This document shows, piece after piece, positions 1 to 23,812 of a stretch of DNA of 64,000 bases. Source of the stretch: Solea solea. Lineage: Eukaryota; Chordata; Actinopteri; Pleuronectiformes; Soleidae. The DNA lies in assembly GCF_958295425.1 (NCBI RefSeq), contig NC_081136.1, positions 26,543,436-26,607,435 of the forward strand, written 5' to 3'. Made by a program: the position numbers and the translations under genes. Position 1 is the first letter of the stretch; every line of letters begins with the position of its first letter. Under the pieces are notes generated by a model. It was given only the letters and a program-made list of their open reading frames with translations, searched no databases and was not told the DNA's origin.

Positions 1-2626
1 GGAGGCACGTCGCCGCCTGGCCATACTGCTCAACACATACACCGCAGAGGAGTCCAGAGGAGTGAAGTCATGGCTGAGAGAGCGAGAGAGAGACACACAC
101 ACACACACACACAGAGGTCTTTCACACACAGCAGCTCTAGCTTTAATCACTGAATCCCCTTCAATTTAACATCCTAGTGTCTATTCTACCTCCTGAAGGC
201 GTCAAAGACCAGTGAGACGTCCGTGTGTTTGGCATCTCTGTGTCCTGGAGGCAAGCACATATCCCCTACTTCTATTTCATAGCACGGTATCCCATAATGC
301 ACCACAGTCAAGCTTGGGTAGAAGGACGACCATCCTAATAGATGGAAGGGCAGAGACTGAAGTTAAAAAGTCACTTTCAAGATACAGCTGTACTGTGGTC
401 ATAGCATCACACCTACCTTTGCTTTTCACGTAGAACGGGTGGTCCAGTTGGCACCTGGCGGTCACGGGGGTGTGTCCGAATGTGCCAGGGTCAAAGGTGA
501 GCTGTAGGACAGCCTGACCAGACAGCACGACCTCTGAGTGCTCCACCAGCTGCAGACCCTCAGAGCCATAACTCTGTGAAAGAGAGTATGTATACATACA
601 TGATTATGGAACCACTGAACCGCTTAAATCTGCAGTCTGTAAAATTTGGGGTATTTTTTGGTGCTGATTTAATTATTTTGCCTCTGGACGTGTAGTACAG
701 AAGCAATAGAGGCTTTTAAATCAGGTTTGTGCATGTTTTTTTCTCTACGGAGGGTAGAAATCCTGCATGGTTCCACTTCAAGATGTCAAATACAATGTAC
801 CTTCAGAGATCTGGACTGCTCCTCATCATAGGAGTCCAACTCCTCAGCATCCTGCCACTCCACATTGTAGCCACCGTGGAACCGCAGATGAGAGCCTGGC
901 GACGAAGAAGAAGAAGAAGAAGAAGAAGAGGAAGAGCACCCTCCATCACATTCATGTCACGTCAATACAGTAAAGGAGACTGTGTTTGCACATTTGTTTA
1001 CCTTTGAGAAAACAGTGCCAGGCAGTGGGGGGCCAGGAGAAGCTCCAGCCCATGTCTTCATCGTCAGAGAGAGAAGATCTGGTGGACACCGCAGAGCCAC
1101 ATTCACTTATCGTCTGCCAAAACAGCAGGGCGTTAGCACATGGCAAGAATGTTGTGTTGCCATGAAAATGGCAGTGAGTCAAGAAAGGCAGTAGGTAAAC
1201 TTTAGGCTCTACCCTGCTGCGCCGACGCTCCCTGCCATGACCTCGAGGAGGTGACAAGGTGCTGTTGGGGAGAAGAGGAGGAGGAGGAGGAGGAGGAGGC
1301 CGGGCATAGGAATGAAGATCACCTCTGGAGTTGGATATGTAGACTAAAGAGGAGCTGAGGAAGTCAAAGACTTTTCAGTTTGATGGTCGTGACAGAACAC
1401 AAGATCTGCACAATGCAGCAGATCTATATGTTTATTTAAGTTAAGGAGCTCATGAATTGGGCAGACATGCAACGATACATACAATTGAGTTGTATAACGT
1501 TGTTGTAACGGATACAAAATGGTAAAACACACACAATGTATGTATAATAAGATAAGTATTAAAAATAGCAATGAAAATATGAGTAGAACACACAATGACA
1601 CACAAAAACACAACGTGTTTAAAATCGTCGACCAACACTCACTCTCTTCCATATACCTTATGGGTGGATACATAATGTGTGTAATGTTTTCGTTGACATC
1701 TATATGTCTAATATTACAGAATGTTGTCCCGTTTGTGGTAGTTCTTGTTTTAAATTCTAGTGCCTTTAAATGTGTTTTATTAGTGCACTCACCTGCTGTG
1801 AGAAGACTCCTGCAGTAGTGGGCTCTGAGACCCAGTGGCGATGTGAGCCAGCTGTGTCAGCCGGTGTGTGTCAGGAGGCTGTGGACTGTGTGCTTCTGTG
1901 AATCCGCGTGTCTCCTGGTGAGACACACCTATCTCCACCTGGTAAACGGTTGGTGCTGCCGGCTCCGCCTCCTCCGGAACCTCCCGTAAATCTGGCAGAT
2001 CATCTGAAGGCAGAATACAAGACACGGGTCCCTTGTCATTGAATTCAAATCCCCAGTCACTGTGTTAAACCTAGTGTCTGGTGTCTGGTGTCTTATGTAC
2101 CATAATCCATGTAGCTGTCACAGGTGGGGACGCCGGGTGAGGTGGGGAAGTGTTCACAGCAGAGGAGGTCATGTGACTGGTCTCCGTCTGCATCCATCGT
2201 CACTCCTAAAGGTGAGAACAAACGGACACACAGGACATCACTGTGACACATTTGGCACTAAGTCAGACTTTAGTTCTGTCATCCAAGAAATGATAAGCTA
2301 CATTGTGGTTTGAGCATAAGAAATGTGTTTATCTTTAAAAGTTACATAATTTTAAATTAAAATTACAGCATAAATCCCCCCCAAAAGTGCCAGTTTTGGA
2401 ATCAGTGAAGTCTACACACTCCTTTTTTTTTATTAGTTTGAGGGAAAAAGTTAATAAAAATGTAATTCTAAATAGAAAAAGTACTCAATAAAGAGTGTTA
2501 TGGTGATAATGAATGTTGCAATACAGACAGGTTACCTGTGTGTTCAGCCTGAGACTCGTGCTCCTGGACATTGAGGTTTTTGGGGTCACTCGACAGCACG
2601 GCTGGGGTCACCACCTCCCACACCAT
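1..2626 (-). CDS. hbp1: HMG-box transcription factor 1 (HBP1), 5' nine coding exons, C-terminus off the left edge
   Basis: HBP1 is a nuclear sequence-specific repressor/activator that binds Rb-family proteins and blocks cell-cycle entry. Coding exons read on the minus strand: 2626-2536, 2205-2101, 2003-1793, 1354-1213, 1113-1002, 895-801, 573-417, 334-190 and 73-1 (runs off the window). All introns are GT-AG, phases agree throughout, and 377 codons are present (human protein about 514). The start is MVWEV, as in the mammalian protein. Seen: an LxCxE Rb-binding motif (LLCCE, 2167-2153); the LSDDEDMGWSFSWP segment followed by WHCFLKG opening the AXH domain; LTFDPGTF; LDHPFYVK; an IxCxE second Rb motif (IPCYE, 290-276); and the FTPLDSSAVYVLSSMARRRRAS stretch, split here as DFTPLDSSAVYV then LSSMARRRRAS. 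The HMG box itself is not in the window. A (CCT)7 run encodes poly-proline in the 1354-1213 exon. Identification is very secure; the family function is established knowledge. Confidence 0.95.
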
Positions 2627-4438
2627 GATGTCCACAGTCACTGAAACAGGGCCAGAGTTACACACCACAGCTGGATACTAAGGATTTCTGTAAAGTGGAA
2701 AAAAATAAATATATGGTTAGGATAATCTACACGTCGCTGATCATAGATGTGAGCTGACAGTATATGCCACTGACAAACAACCCCACTGCAATGACACACA
2801 AAGAGAAACATAATCCTTTACGGAGCTGTACATGGTTGGAGTGATATAGGGTAACTCTGGCAGTCTGCCATCACTTCAAAAAACACACCTAAGTATAGAC
2901 ACATGCTCAACGCTCCAGTTTAGTTCTGTCTTACTGTTATGATAGAGAGACTAGAACAGTTTGAAAATGTCCTGTCAGGATTATATTGACCAAAATGCTT
3001 GCGATTCACAATATTATTGCAATTTACTGTAAAAACAACATGGTTAAATACAGTATTTTTTTAAATCTTGTTTTAACATATAGTAAAAGGGTGCGCGCAG
3101 CCTTCTGTCTGTAGTCTACTTTCATGTTATTTGTATCCTCCCTAAGCTTATGGATGTAGAGGAAACTAATATACAAAGACATCACTGATGTAAATGTTAA
3201 ACTGTTACAAAACCATGTTTACTAAAATATAACAAAACGTTGTTGTTACGAAAACTATACATTTTTGAAGTTAACATTTTAATGTGAAACACAATACTTT
3301 TTTTTTTTTTTTACTGAGATCCTTGAAGGGCCAGTGTATAAGAATTAGTGACATCTAATGGCAAGACTGCAGAATGCGACAAACGGGGAACTCCTCCCTC
3401 TTTGCAGCACATCAAGGAACTACGGTGGCCTCCACATACCAAATAGGATGCATTTTGCGTGGTAAACCTTCGTCTCAAAACTCAAAACATATAGTCTGGT
3501 TGGTTTATCCATTGGGCTGCAACATAATAACAAATAATTAAATTTTTATTTTAAAGTAATTATACACTAATACAAACATACCTGTGTATAGTATATTCAA
3601 TTCATGCCCATAAACTCACCTAAATATTACACAAAAAGCTATGAAATAACACAATATTATAACTGTAAAGTGTATATATAATTAAACCATTATTTCTCAA
3701 ATGACAAATATCCTTATCATGGAAATTCACCACCATCAATTTAATGGGGCAATCTCACAGTTTGCACACATGTAAATGTGATAAGAACGTGTTTATCTAT
3801 TACTCAATGTCTCAACGTCATGTGACTCATCTTGTTTATAAACTTTTCAGACACTGCGCGCATGCGCATAAACGGCCCATTCATTCAATGCTGAGAAGAG
3901 CAGCTATAATACAGTTGTTGTGAGTAGTTTATACCGAGTAAAAAGCACGACATCGACCACTCGGGGAAAAACTGACAGTAGTCACAACATAGAATGGTAT
4001 TAAATGATCATAGTCTGGACGTTTATGAGCTTTGTATATATCGTAAAAAAAATGGAGCAGTGTTTGTTGACGCCAAACAAAAAGTGCCAAATACTAAAGT
4101 TGCGTCGACGAGAATCCATTCGACCTCAATCCTCAGCGGTTTGACATAACAATCAACATAACGACGGACACTGAGCAAAGAAATAGCGATTAAATGTATT
4201 AACAATGACGAACCATCTTGTTGCGCAAAGGCAGCTCCAACAAAACCAGCCAGCTCTCGTCAACAATGAAGCTGCGCTGGAGCTAATCTGCTTTTTAACA
4301 CTTAAATACACGATGTCAGCTCCACATTATCACTCGTGTGTCAACTTGAAGCAAAGCGCACTCGCTTGACGAAAGACGTTGTACAATTTAACACTTAAAA
4401 GCCTTTAAATTATTTCAATGAACTTTCCTCAACTCACC
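2627..4438 (-). other. hbp1: hbp1 5' UTR and first intron
   Basis: The first coding exon begins at 2640 after a TTTCAG acceptor, with 14 bases of 5' UTR before the ATG at 2626. The next upstream splice donor is CTGTG/GTGAG with the exon ending at 4438, so 2641-4437 is intron 1. It is AT-rich, contains a GGGCCAGTGTATAA repeat terminus near 3328 and a palindromic NRF1-like site at 3857, and shows no other supportable coding exon. Confidence 0.6.
3857..3868. promoter_or_regulatory. NRF1-type palindromic site
   Basis: CGCGCATGCGCA matches the NRF1 consensus YGCGCAYGCGCR at every position and is nearly self-complementary. It sits in the hbp1 first intron, about 570 bp downstream of the deduced exon-1 donor. 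It could serve an internal promoter; sequence match only. Confidence 0.45.
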
Positions 4439-4600
4439 ACAGCCGTCGCCTTGTACGGGGAAGCGGGCGGGTGTAAACACATTTTACCCTGCGAGTCTAT
4501 TGGCGGAATCTGCTGTCAATCACCCGCCTCTCGCTCCCTCATTGGTCAGTTTCTTCCTGGCTTGTTCTCTTTAATAAAGTCACCACAATAATAATAACAG
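4439..4600 (-). promoter_or_regulatory. hbp1 promoter and first noncoding exon region
   Basis: The stretch is GC-richer than its surroundings and carries two CCAAT boxes readable on the minus strand (ATTGG on plus at 4499-4503 and 4541-4545), a GGGCGGG-type GC box near 4464, and the exon-1 splice donor just downstream at 4438. No TATA box is obvious, which fits a broadly expressed gene. The exact transcription start cannot be set from sequence alone. Confidence 0.5.
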
Positions 4601-4676
4601 TGATAAAACATGTGCGATAAGAGGATGTAGTTTCCAAAAAGTAGCCACATTAATATTGTTTCACAGGAAGAAATTG

Positions 4677-4678
<2 letters not shown>

Positions 4679-4713
<35 letters not shown>

Positions 4714-4826
4714 CACAGTATACGTAGTGAGGACACATAATGCATTTCTTGGTCCTCACAATACCAATACAAGAACACACACGTAGCATATAAATTTGAC
4801 GTGAGAACAACAATTCAGACACTGCA

Positions 4827-4862
<36 letters not shown>
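4679..4862. repeat. (CA)n and (TG)n microsatellites in opposite orientation, about 120 bp apart
   Basis: A (CA)n run at 4679-4708 is followed by a (TG)n run at about 4830-4860. The two are complementary and could pair as a long hairpin arm. The spacer contains the GGTCCTCACAATACCAATAC sequence recurrent in fish (TG)n-associated repeats. Confidence 0.85.
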
Positions 4863-4866
<4 letters not shown>

Positions 4867-5089
4867 GTGGTGTTGGCCAAAAGTAATAGCCATTAAAATA
4901 AATCTGCATGGGATAAAATCTAGTGTGCATGTGGAAAACATTTGCAGCAGTAGCAGAAGACAAATAGCCCCCAACTAAACTGCAAAATGTCCAGTTTAAC
5001 AAGCACAACAGGAAGTTTCACTGCGTCCAAGTTATCTGACACTCGTTTCTCCGTGGTCAAACTGTCTGACGCCGAATTTTAACGACTTC

Positions 5090-5761
5090 TTACAAAGGGT
5101 TTTACGGTCAAAAAAAAGAGAAAGCCTGCGCTCCAATGTCTCAACATCCGGTTTCATTTCAAAATAAAAACACAGCGAGCTGTATCTCGGAGTACACGTT
5201 TGAATCTTTGAATTGGAAAAATAACTGTCATAGCTACAGACCTAATAACTGGACTTTCAGTAAAGCTATCTAATTTACAGTATGCTAGTAGTCATATATG
5301 TCCTGAACATAATCTATTTGGTCCTGGTCAGAACTTGTGGAAAGTTTATTTTTTTATTACATCAAGTTGATAGTTCTTTGATTAAAAAGTACAAATAGGG
5401 GAATTATAACTTGAAATTTCTCAAAAACTGTACAGTAAAAAAAAAAAAGTATGATTTACTGTATGGTAGTAGTCAAATATGTCCTGAACACAACCTAGTT
5501 TGATAATTATTCTATTAAAAGGTGTGAATAGGGGACCTGTAATGTAAAATGTTTGATTTACGGTATGATAGTAGTTATAGACTGTCAGTCAGTCCTGGTA
5601 AATGTATTTTTTCTACATCTGAAATTGATAATTTTTCGATTATAAAGTGCTTTCAAACGTGCACTCAGAGCTATGACACGCTCAGTGCTTTTATTTTGAA
5701 AACCGGATGTACCTGTCCTTACAAATCAGCTTTTTTTGTTTTACCGTAAAGGCATTTGTAA
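5090..5761. mobile_element. Inverted-repeat (foldback/MITE-like) element
   Basis: The left arm (5090-5206) and the reverse complement of the right arm (5650-5761) share, in the same order, a TACAAA start, TTTACGGT, poly-A, CATCCGGTTT, CAAAATAAAA, and CACGTTTGAA. Similarity continues inward (GAAAAATAA against GAAAAATTA). No transposase is encoded, so this is a non-autonomous or degenerate element. A partial third copy of the arm motif (TATTTTATTTTGAA with ACCGGAT) appears at about 6512-6540. Confidence 0.6.
5272..5600. repeat. Diverged direct repeats inside the inverted-repeat element
   Basis: TTTACAGTATGCTAGTAGTC (5274), TTTACTGTATGGTAGTAGTC (5456) and TTTACGGTATGATAGTAGTT (5558) are three related units. 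The first two are also followed by ATATGTCCTGAACA and a shared AT-rich stretch, with a period of about 180 bp. Confidence 0.65.
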
Positions 5762-8570
5762 GGAGGACGTTACAATTCACGTCAGGTAGTTTGAACGCAG
5801 TGAAGTTTCAGCCAAGTCAAAGACACGTCTTGGGGTATGGAATCCGTAATATCCAAATATACATACTTAAGTGTAATTATGTGTTATTATGTCGTTTTCC
5901 AGAGATAATGAAATAAATATGAAGCTGTATTCATAAACAGTATGTAGTAAAATATATAATATACATAATACAATATTGTATATAAATATACAATAAAATA
6001 TGCTAACTATCTGAGAAAATCCCAACATAAATTTAGAACACCTTTGTTTCACCAATGTAATGGTGTTGCTGACAGAATCATTAAAACAAGACGTCCAACA
6101 ATTATAACTATGATGAATAATAATAAAGGACACAATATGTTTAAAAACACAAGGAATTTTCAAATAACACGTTAATAACACACCAAATCAAAAACTGAAA
6201 TAATCAGCAAATAGTGATCACACTGAGCTTTGGCAAGTAACGTGTTCACTGCCCCCCAGTGGGCACAGTGCAACACTACATTAAAATACGTCAAGTTAGA
6301 CAGGATTACGAATTACGGTCATTACGGACAGAAGTACGGTCAATACGTCAAAGTAAATTAACAAATAATACCTAATAAAAATGTAATATGAACGTGTAGG
6401 TGACATAATGGCATTTTAAACTTATACACTTTTAAAAAAAGACCTTTTTCCCCCATGTTTTGCATGTAATGGTTCAGGTTTGTGAACCCCTTCTAAAATA
6501 GCTGCTATTGTATTTTATTTTGAAGAACGAACCGGATATTCTTTTGTTGTTCTCAATTGTAAAGTTAGCCGGTGATCTTAACTCTCGTCCTGACAAGAGA
6601 CGCAGCATTTCCTCTCTGTCAGATTTTTTTTTTCTTAAAAAAAACTAACACATTACTTTGTTTTTGCTGTGGTTTCTTCATGTAGTCTAAATGCAGAAGT
6701 ACTTATCCAGAGTTCTGGGTTTCGTTGCCTTCCGCCTCTGCGTTCACTGGTGAGTTTTACAAAAGTTATTTATCTTTTTTGCTTTTAACTGACGTCTCTC
6801 GGTTATTATGGCAGCTGTACCGTTACTCTCGCCATACACGGACCTGGTTCTGTGAGTGGAACACTTGTAGTAACTGTGATAACTAACACGTTAAACAGAC
6901 TTCACAGTGAGTGTGACTAAGTCTTTAAAAACATCGCACGGTGTCTGTGTTTGGAGCTTCGGCAGAGTTCAGTCTGTGTCGAGCTTCCTGCTTTTCTAAA
7001 CTTCCCCTGATGTAAAAGAAGCTGAAACTTCAGCATTAACCCAACCAAATGTGTTAGAAAACACTTTCTCTCTCGTGTTGTCTTAAAAAACATGCAATAA
7101 TTTGACAAAATAATGTATTTCACAGTAGAAGGTGAAACTTCAATTACTGTATTTAATGTGGGACTATTTAGTAAAAATCTATATATTAGTACGGATTAAA
7201 ATTAAAAAAACATATACTGGAAAAATGCTTGGGCAAACATATGTTAAAAATATTCAGTTGCTAACAATTTCATAGAACTTAAACACTTTATTTTCAACTT
7301 TAGACTGAATTGATTGATCTTGTGTAAGCAGTTTGAATGTTTTTAGGTTTGTCCTACCATTATAATGTTTTGTGATCATTAATGAATTATTGTTGAAACA
7401 TTTCATGGACCACCTTGAAGTGTGTAATGGACCCCCAATCCAGGGGAACCACATAAATCCAACACAATTTCAAACCTCTGTCATCGTTGTAATATGAGCA
7501 TTTTCAACATGCATGTTGCAAAAGTTGCACAGCTTTCTTGACCTGCAGTAAATCTTAGATTGCTACTTGTGATAGTTTGGTTTGGCCAAGAAAGTCAGAC
7601 ATTTCCTTATGTTTGTTTGTTTTGTTCTTTTTTTACTTTATAATTTTCTTAAACACAACAACGTTTATTTATGTCGTCTGTGTTACAGAAATATCTGTGT
7701 GTAGGATTAGTCACCTCACTTTTTGGCTCCGTATTGGCTGACCTGAGTCACTTCCCCGAGTATGTTCACTCTGAGTTGTGCATGTTGAATGACATGGATA
7801 ATTGAATGTACCAATACTGCAATTCACCATGGCAACAAGTAAATAAAGAGCCACCATTTTTACTGTGGTGAAGCCACAAAAATGACTGTGTGGCACATTT
7901 ATCTAAACAGCAGCAGCAGTGAAGGAACCTGAGATGCAGAAATTCAGCAGTCAGGACCAATACTATAATAACATTTCTGTATTGGATCACGTGTTTCAGC
8001 ACAAAGTCCTTATCAGAGTTTAACTAGTCAATGGAAGCAAAGGCAGCATTAGACATTACACATGGTTTGTGGTTAGCAATTTAAAATTGTATTTTTGTCC
8101 ACATTAAACCACGTTATTCAACAGACTTTAATTCAATTTCCTTTATGGAAAGTAAAGTACTGAAATCCTTGCGTTTGTTAGATTTAATGTTTAAATATAT
8201 GTATTTGTCTGTACCCTGATATGATATATGATATGTATATTATATATTTAAAAACTGTCCACTTCACAACATCAAATAGCTATATTCAAGGGTACATTCA
8301 ATATTTTTTTGAAGTTACTGTTGCAACTCAGTTCAAGTAAACTCAGTGTTAAGAAATATGACTAAACCTGTTTTTTAAACCCAGAATCTCAAACGTCATT
8401 GATTGGTGTTCTCTAAAAGACCCATCTTTCTGTCAGCCATACTGTTTAATGCAATTGTCTCCACTGTAATTCACTGAACCTGCCTTATATTCTTACATGC
8501 AAATATTACAGTACAAGATGAAGAGTGTCTTTTTTTCTGCTTCTGTCTTTTGTCGCCCGAAAGCTAGGCG

Positions 8571-19698
<11,128 letters not shown>

Positions 19699-20835
19699 CA
19701 CAAGTGAGGGAGGATAGAAGATGACATGTTATTATCTGTGATATTTACTGGACAAACGAAGAAAATTGTGAGGATTTTAACTTGCACATAATATGAAGAC
19801 CTGATGCCAAGTTGCACAAGTGGTGAATTCACAAGAAACCTGCAGTGCAGATCAGTTTGCCTCCCCCTCCTGGTAGTAATTACACACGTCCTCATAAAAT
19901 AATGTAATAGCAATGGAGTTTTCATTATAGTGCTTTGACCAAGTCCTACATCGGCATCAATATTTCATTTTCTTTTGCTCGCTCTTGAAAGTTACTCATC
20001 ATGTTTCCAAAGTCTATAAAGTATATAATTTAAATAACAGATTGTATGATTCAGAGTGAGTTTGACTAGAAACTCAGCATGTCATTTTTGAGCTCTCGGA
20101 TAGACTAAGCATTTTTCTCAGACTTTTCTCTAATTCAAAATCATTTTCTACTGATGCAGCACATTTTTCTTCAGCCTTTTGAAAGATGGTACATGTGATT
20201 CTGTTTGTTCCATTTTACGGGAGAGAAAAACTGTTACCGTTTATAAACATTAAAGCATCAAATTCTACTGTTCGCAGATTGAAGGTGACGTAATACTGAT
20301 GTTGTTAGTGTTGTTGCTTTTTGAATTACACTGGCGGTTGACGGAGGCTTCGTACGTGTATTTAAAAACGGGTGCTAGTCAAATTTTGACGTGTTAAATT
20401 TAAAAAAAATAAATAAATAATGCTTATATGCAACTGCTGTAGCGGGCAGTTAAAATGCCACAGTGACAAACTGCGCATGCTGGTCAATGCCGAGGTCACT
20501 TCTTATAGGTTAATGGAAGAAATCTCTCAAACTGGGATTTTATTTCTTACCCAAATTAAACACACTTATTCACAAACAAGGTCTTAATTCACCTCATGTC
20601 ACGTGTGAAACCAGAGACTGTGGATGTAAAGACAATCTGATTTGTTTGTATTTGTAGGTAAAACTTTTTCCAGTTTTTATTTTTTTCAGGAATGACCTTT
20701 AAATGATGCCTTTGGTGCATTTATATATTTCCAATCTCTAGGGAAATATGTCATTGTTACATAATTATGTTAGTTTTTCTGCAAAATCGTGTCAGAAAAT
20801 GAAAGCTATTTGCAATAAATCCTTATCGTATGTCA
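19699..20835 (+). other. pik3cg: pik3cg 3' UTR (inferred)
   Basis: Noncoding sequence after the TAG stop at 19696-19698. The first well-placed AATAAA is at 20814-20819 (TGCAATAAAT), with GT-rich sequence following. Earlier weaker candidates are ATTAAA near 20250 and AATAAATAAAT near 20409. The end is inferred, not observed. Confidence 0.5.
20814..20819 (+). terminator. Candidate pik3cg polyadenylation signal AATAAA
   Basis: Canonical hexamer about 1.1 kb after the stop codon in an AT-rich context. No competing gene lies on this side. Transcript 3' ends would be needed to choose among signals. Confidence 0.45.
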
Positions 20836-23689
20836 GAAACTTGTACGTAATGGTTTACTTTTCTTTCTTATTTCACTCTAATGTAATGACTAATATAAAC
20901 TGTGATAATCAGCTTTGACCAGAAGATGGAGCAGAGCAACACTGCAAACCTTTTCCCCACAGTAACATGCTTTCAGTGATGACACCAAATCAATCAATCT
21001 CATCCTCTTCTTCCTTCTTCCTGCCTCCCTCACTTCCTTTCAATTACACTCTTCTTCTTTCTCTTCCTCTGTCTCATCAAAAGTATCACGCAGAGCAGCA
21101 TGAGTGGGTGTGCACCTATACTGTATATCTCTTTGATGAATGGGCACACACACTGATGTAAAGTGTATTGACAGTCTAAATGGATTATAGATGGATAAGC
21201 CTCTTCATTCCCTGCAGCTCCTCAGCTTCTTCCCTTCTTTCTTTCTTTACTGTTACTGTAGTGATTGTAAGCTTTAAGGATTCATGAACTGTGTAGAAGC
21301 ATGTCGGAAACAAGTGATGAGGATGTTTATTCAATAGAGGGCGTAGAAAGTGGATCGCAGAGCCTCTCTGTCTGTTACTTATCGTCTCTTCCTAACGCTC
21401 ATTTTGTTGGATGTGATAGTGTTTACCTGCTTTGTTTTTGTGTGTATAGTTAGGAGCTGCAGTACCTATGAGGACCAGCAGTGGAGGGAAACCTATGTGC
21501 CTAACTTTTGGTCAACTTCCTGTCTGTTATAACGTTCCCATCCCTCCTCCCCGTGTCACCTCAGGAATGATTTTAGTAAGTGGAGACATCCATTCTGGCT
21601 CCTGCTTGGATAATGTGTTGTGGGATAGTGGAAAGTTATTCGTAGATTTACTGTCAGACCCACAGACCTGATATGAAAAGCGGATGTACTGTCTTCTAAT
21701 TGTCTTCCACAAGGAAGTGAAAACAGACTGAACAGCCACCAAGGAAAAAAGAAGTCTGTATGAATGGAAAAATGGGAAATCTCACTTGATTTAGTAAATA
21801 TAGCCTCAGTCGCTAGTTTTCTAGTTCCTAGGTCTTCTTCAGTAGAACATGATGTCCATTTTATAAAATACAGTCCCATTTAGATGATGGCACATGGGCG
21901 TGGACACCAGTGTGATTGACAGAGCCCATGACAGAGTGTATGGGCAAAATTCTTTCTTTTTTAAGTTTTTTTTTTTTAAGTAGGAGAGAGAAGCCATTTT
22001 GTCTCACCTTTCCTTTCTCCTATTTTAAGTTAGGAGCTAAGGTAAGTTTTTTGTCGTTTATTTTCTCTTTTCTTTTTGTAGGGTAAAATTGGGTTTAAAA
22101 AGAAAGAGAAGCTTCAGTTTGTTATTTTGGCTTTTTTCCTTTCACCCTATCTCGAGACCAAATCTAATATGTGAAAGGGGTCTAAAAACTCTCTGACTTC
22201 TTTTTGGTGTGTGACAGAGAACAAAACAGACCACTCTGGGTCAATTGTAGTATTGTAGCCTATTATTTTAAGACATGCACTGAAAATGAGTCCAGCTTCG
22301 TCCAGTGAAATACCATCGAGCACGTTGTTTCCAAATGGCTCCTTGTGGGAAACCTCTTCCTCCGCTTTCCAAAAATGCGACTGACTGACATTGAAATTGC
22401 TCTGTAGCTTTAATAGAATAACTTCCCAAGCTGTGACAGGTGTGTGCAACTGGTTGTGGGAGGAGTCAGGAAGAAACTGGAGTGAAGTGGAGCATTGAAA
22501 ATCGATTCACTCTCCTTCTCCATTATCCGTGGTTCCTTTCCAGGAAGACATGAACCAGATCAGACGACGGGGGAAATCACTGTGTGTTTGCACGTGCTTG
22601 TGTGTGTGTGTGTGTGTGTGAATCAGTGTGTGTTCCTGTTCTTGTGTCTTAGCTTCAGCATACATGTCCTGTGCTCACTCCCTCATGGTTTTTATTTAAG
22701 GTCATAACTTGGCTTCAGATGAATCTGAGTTAATTAGCACATGTGAAACTAATTCATCTATGAGTTCAGGTGACATTTAGAGCTAAAGGTTAAGAGCTAG
22801 GAAAAAGAAACCAGTGTCCTCCTCCCACGATTTCAGATCCTCATGCGTGTGTGTGTGTGTGTGTGTGTGCACATGCTGTATCTACATCTGCGTGAATGTA
22901 AATGCAGAGTTATGTGTTCATGTATGTGATGATGACGTGTGGGTGTGATGCGCTCCAGTCTATTTGTGGCAGCCGCACTGAAGTGGCCCCGAAGAGAATA
23001 AATACAGATGTAATGCTTCCCTTTTGATTTCACACTGCGCGTGTGATAACCCTTTTCATGCATTTGTTTTGTTTTTAATCTTCCGTGTTTGTGCCCCATC
23101 CCATTTTTCCTTTAGCGTTAGCAATGAATCTTAAGTGGAGTGCTAATGCAATTTTGTCTTTGTACAATGTGCCAGGTTCCATACCATAATATAGAGCACG
23201 GAAGAACCAGGAGCAAAACTGGGCATGAACGAGACATGTTTTTATTATTGATTTATTGTTATGTGACAAACTCTTTCATAGATATTGTACTAGACTGATT
23301 TGTCAAAAGAATGTCCATATTTAAAATTGCAGCGCCAGAAGTCTTGTTCAATACATTTTAATTTAAGATGTATAAAACAGTTTATCGACGGAAAAAAGAA
23401 AAACGACCAAAATACCAAAATCAACACCATATACGAGCCATAATAATGGTCGACCTCTATTTACCTCCTTTTCTCTCTCAGTACTGTGTGTTTCAGTTCA
23501 GGTTTTTCACTCACGTTGTCATGTTTCCATTCCTTTTAAGCTTCTTTGTGTACATACACTGTCTGTTATTTCTCATTAGTGTGTTTTTGTGAGAGTTTCT
23601 CTGTTTGTGAGCAGCAAAACTCAAAAAAGATTCTGTTGAAATATCCTGGTGATGTAGGTTATGACCCAAGGAAGATAAGGACGTCATGC

Positions 23690-23812
23690 ATCCATCAATC
23701 CATACCACTTCTCCTTTGAGTGTCACAGGGGAAGCGTGGAGCCAATCCCATCTGGTGAGAAGTAGACACAATCAACCACTCGCATTCACACCTACAGTCA
23801 ATTTAGAGACTC
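23690..23812 (-). mobile_element. SINE tail fragment
   Basis: On the minus strand it reads TCTAAATTGACTGTAGGTGTGA, split as TCTAAATTGACT and GTAGGTGTGA, then a degenerate TGGGATTGGCTCCA segment. This matches the body and tail of the SINE at 13490-13871. The tRNA-like head is missing. Confidence 0.6.

Larger units (their letters stand above)
4601..8570. other. hbp1-pik3cg intergenic region
   Basis: Holds the microsatellite pair, the inverted-repeat element, half of an exact 47-bp duplication (7107-7153) and AT-rich sequence. At 6540-6749 a stretch ends in a good splice donor (CACTG/GTGAGT) and could be a noncoding first exon of pik3cg. A second ATG-containing stretch (6808) also ends in CT/GTGAGT. 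Neither can be confirmed without transcripts. A short acceptor-like AAAG lies 8 bases before the pik3cg start codon. Confidence 0.5.

Noticed and set aside
6691..6855. Two ATG-started mini-exons with GTGAGT donors (MQKYLSRVLGFVAF and MAAVPLLSPYTDLV)
   Set aside because: Splice donors are good, but neither peptide is recognisable and the acceptor side is unproven. At most a noncoding pik3cg first exon.
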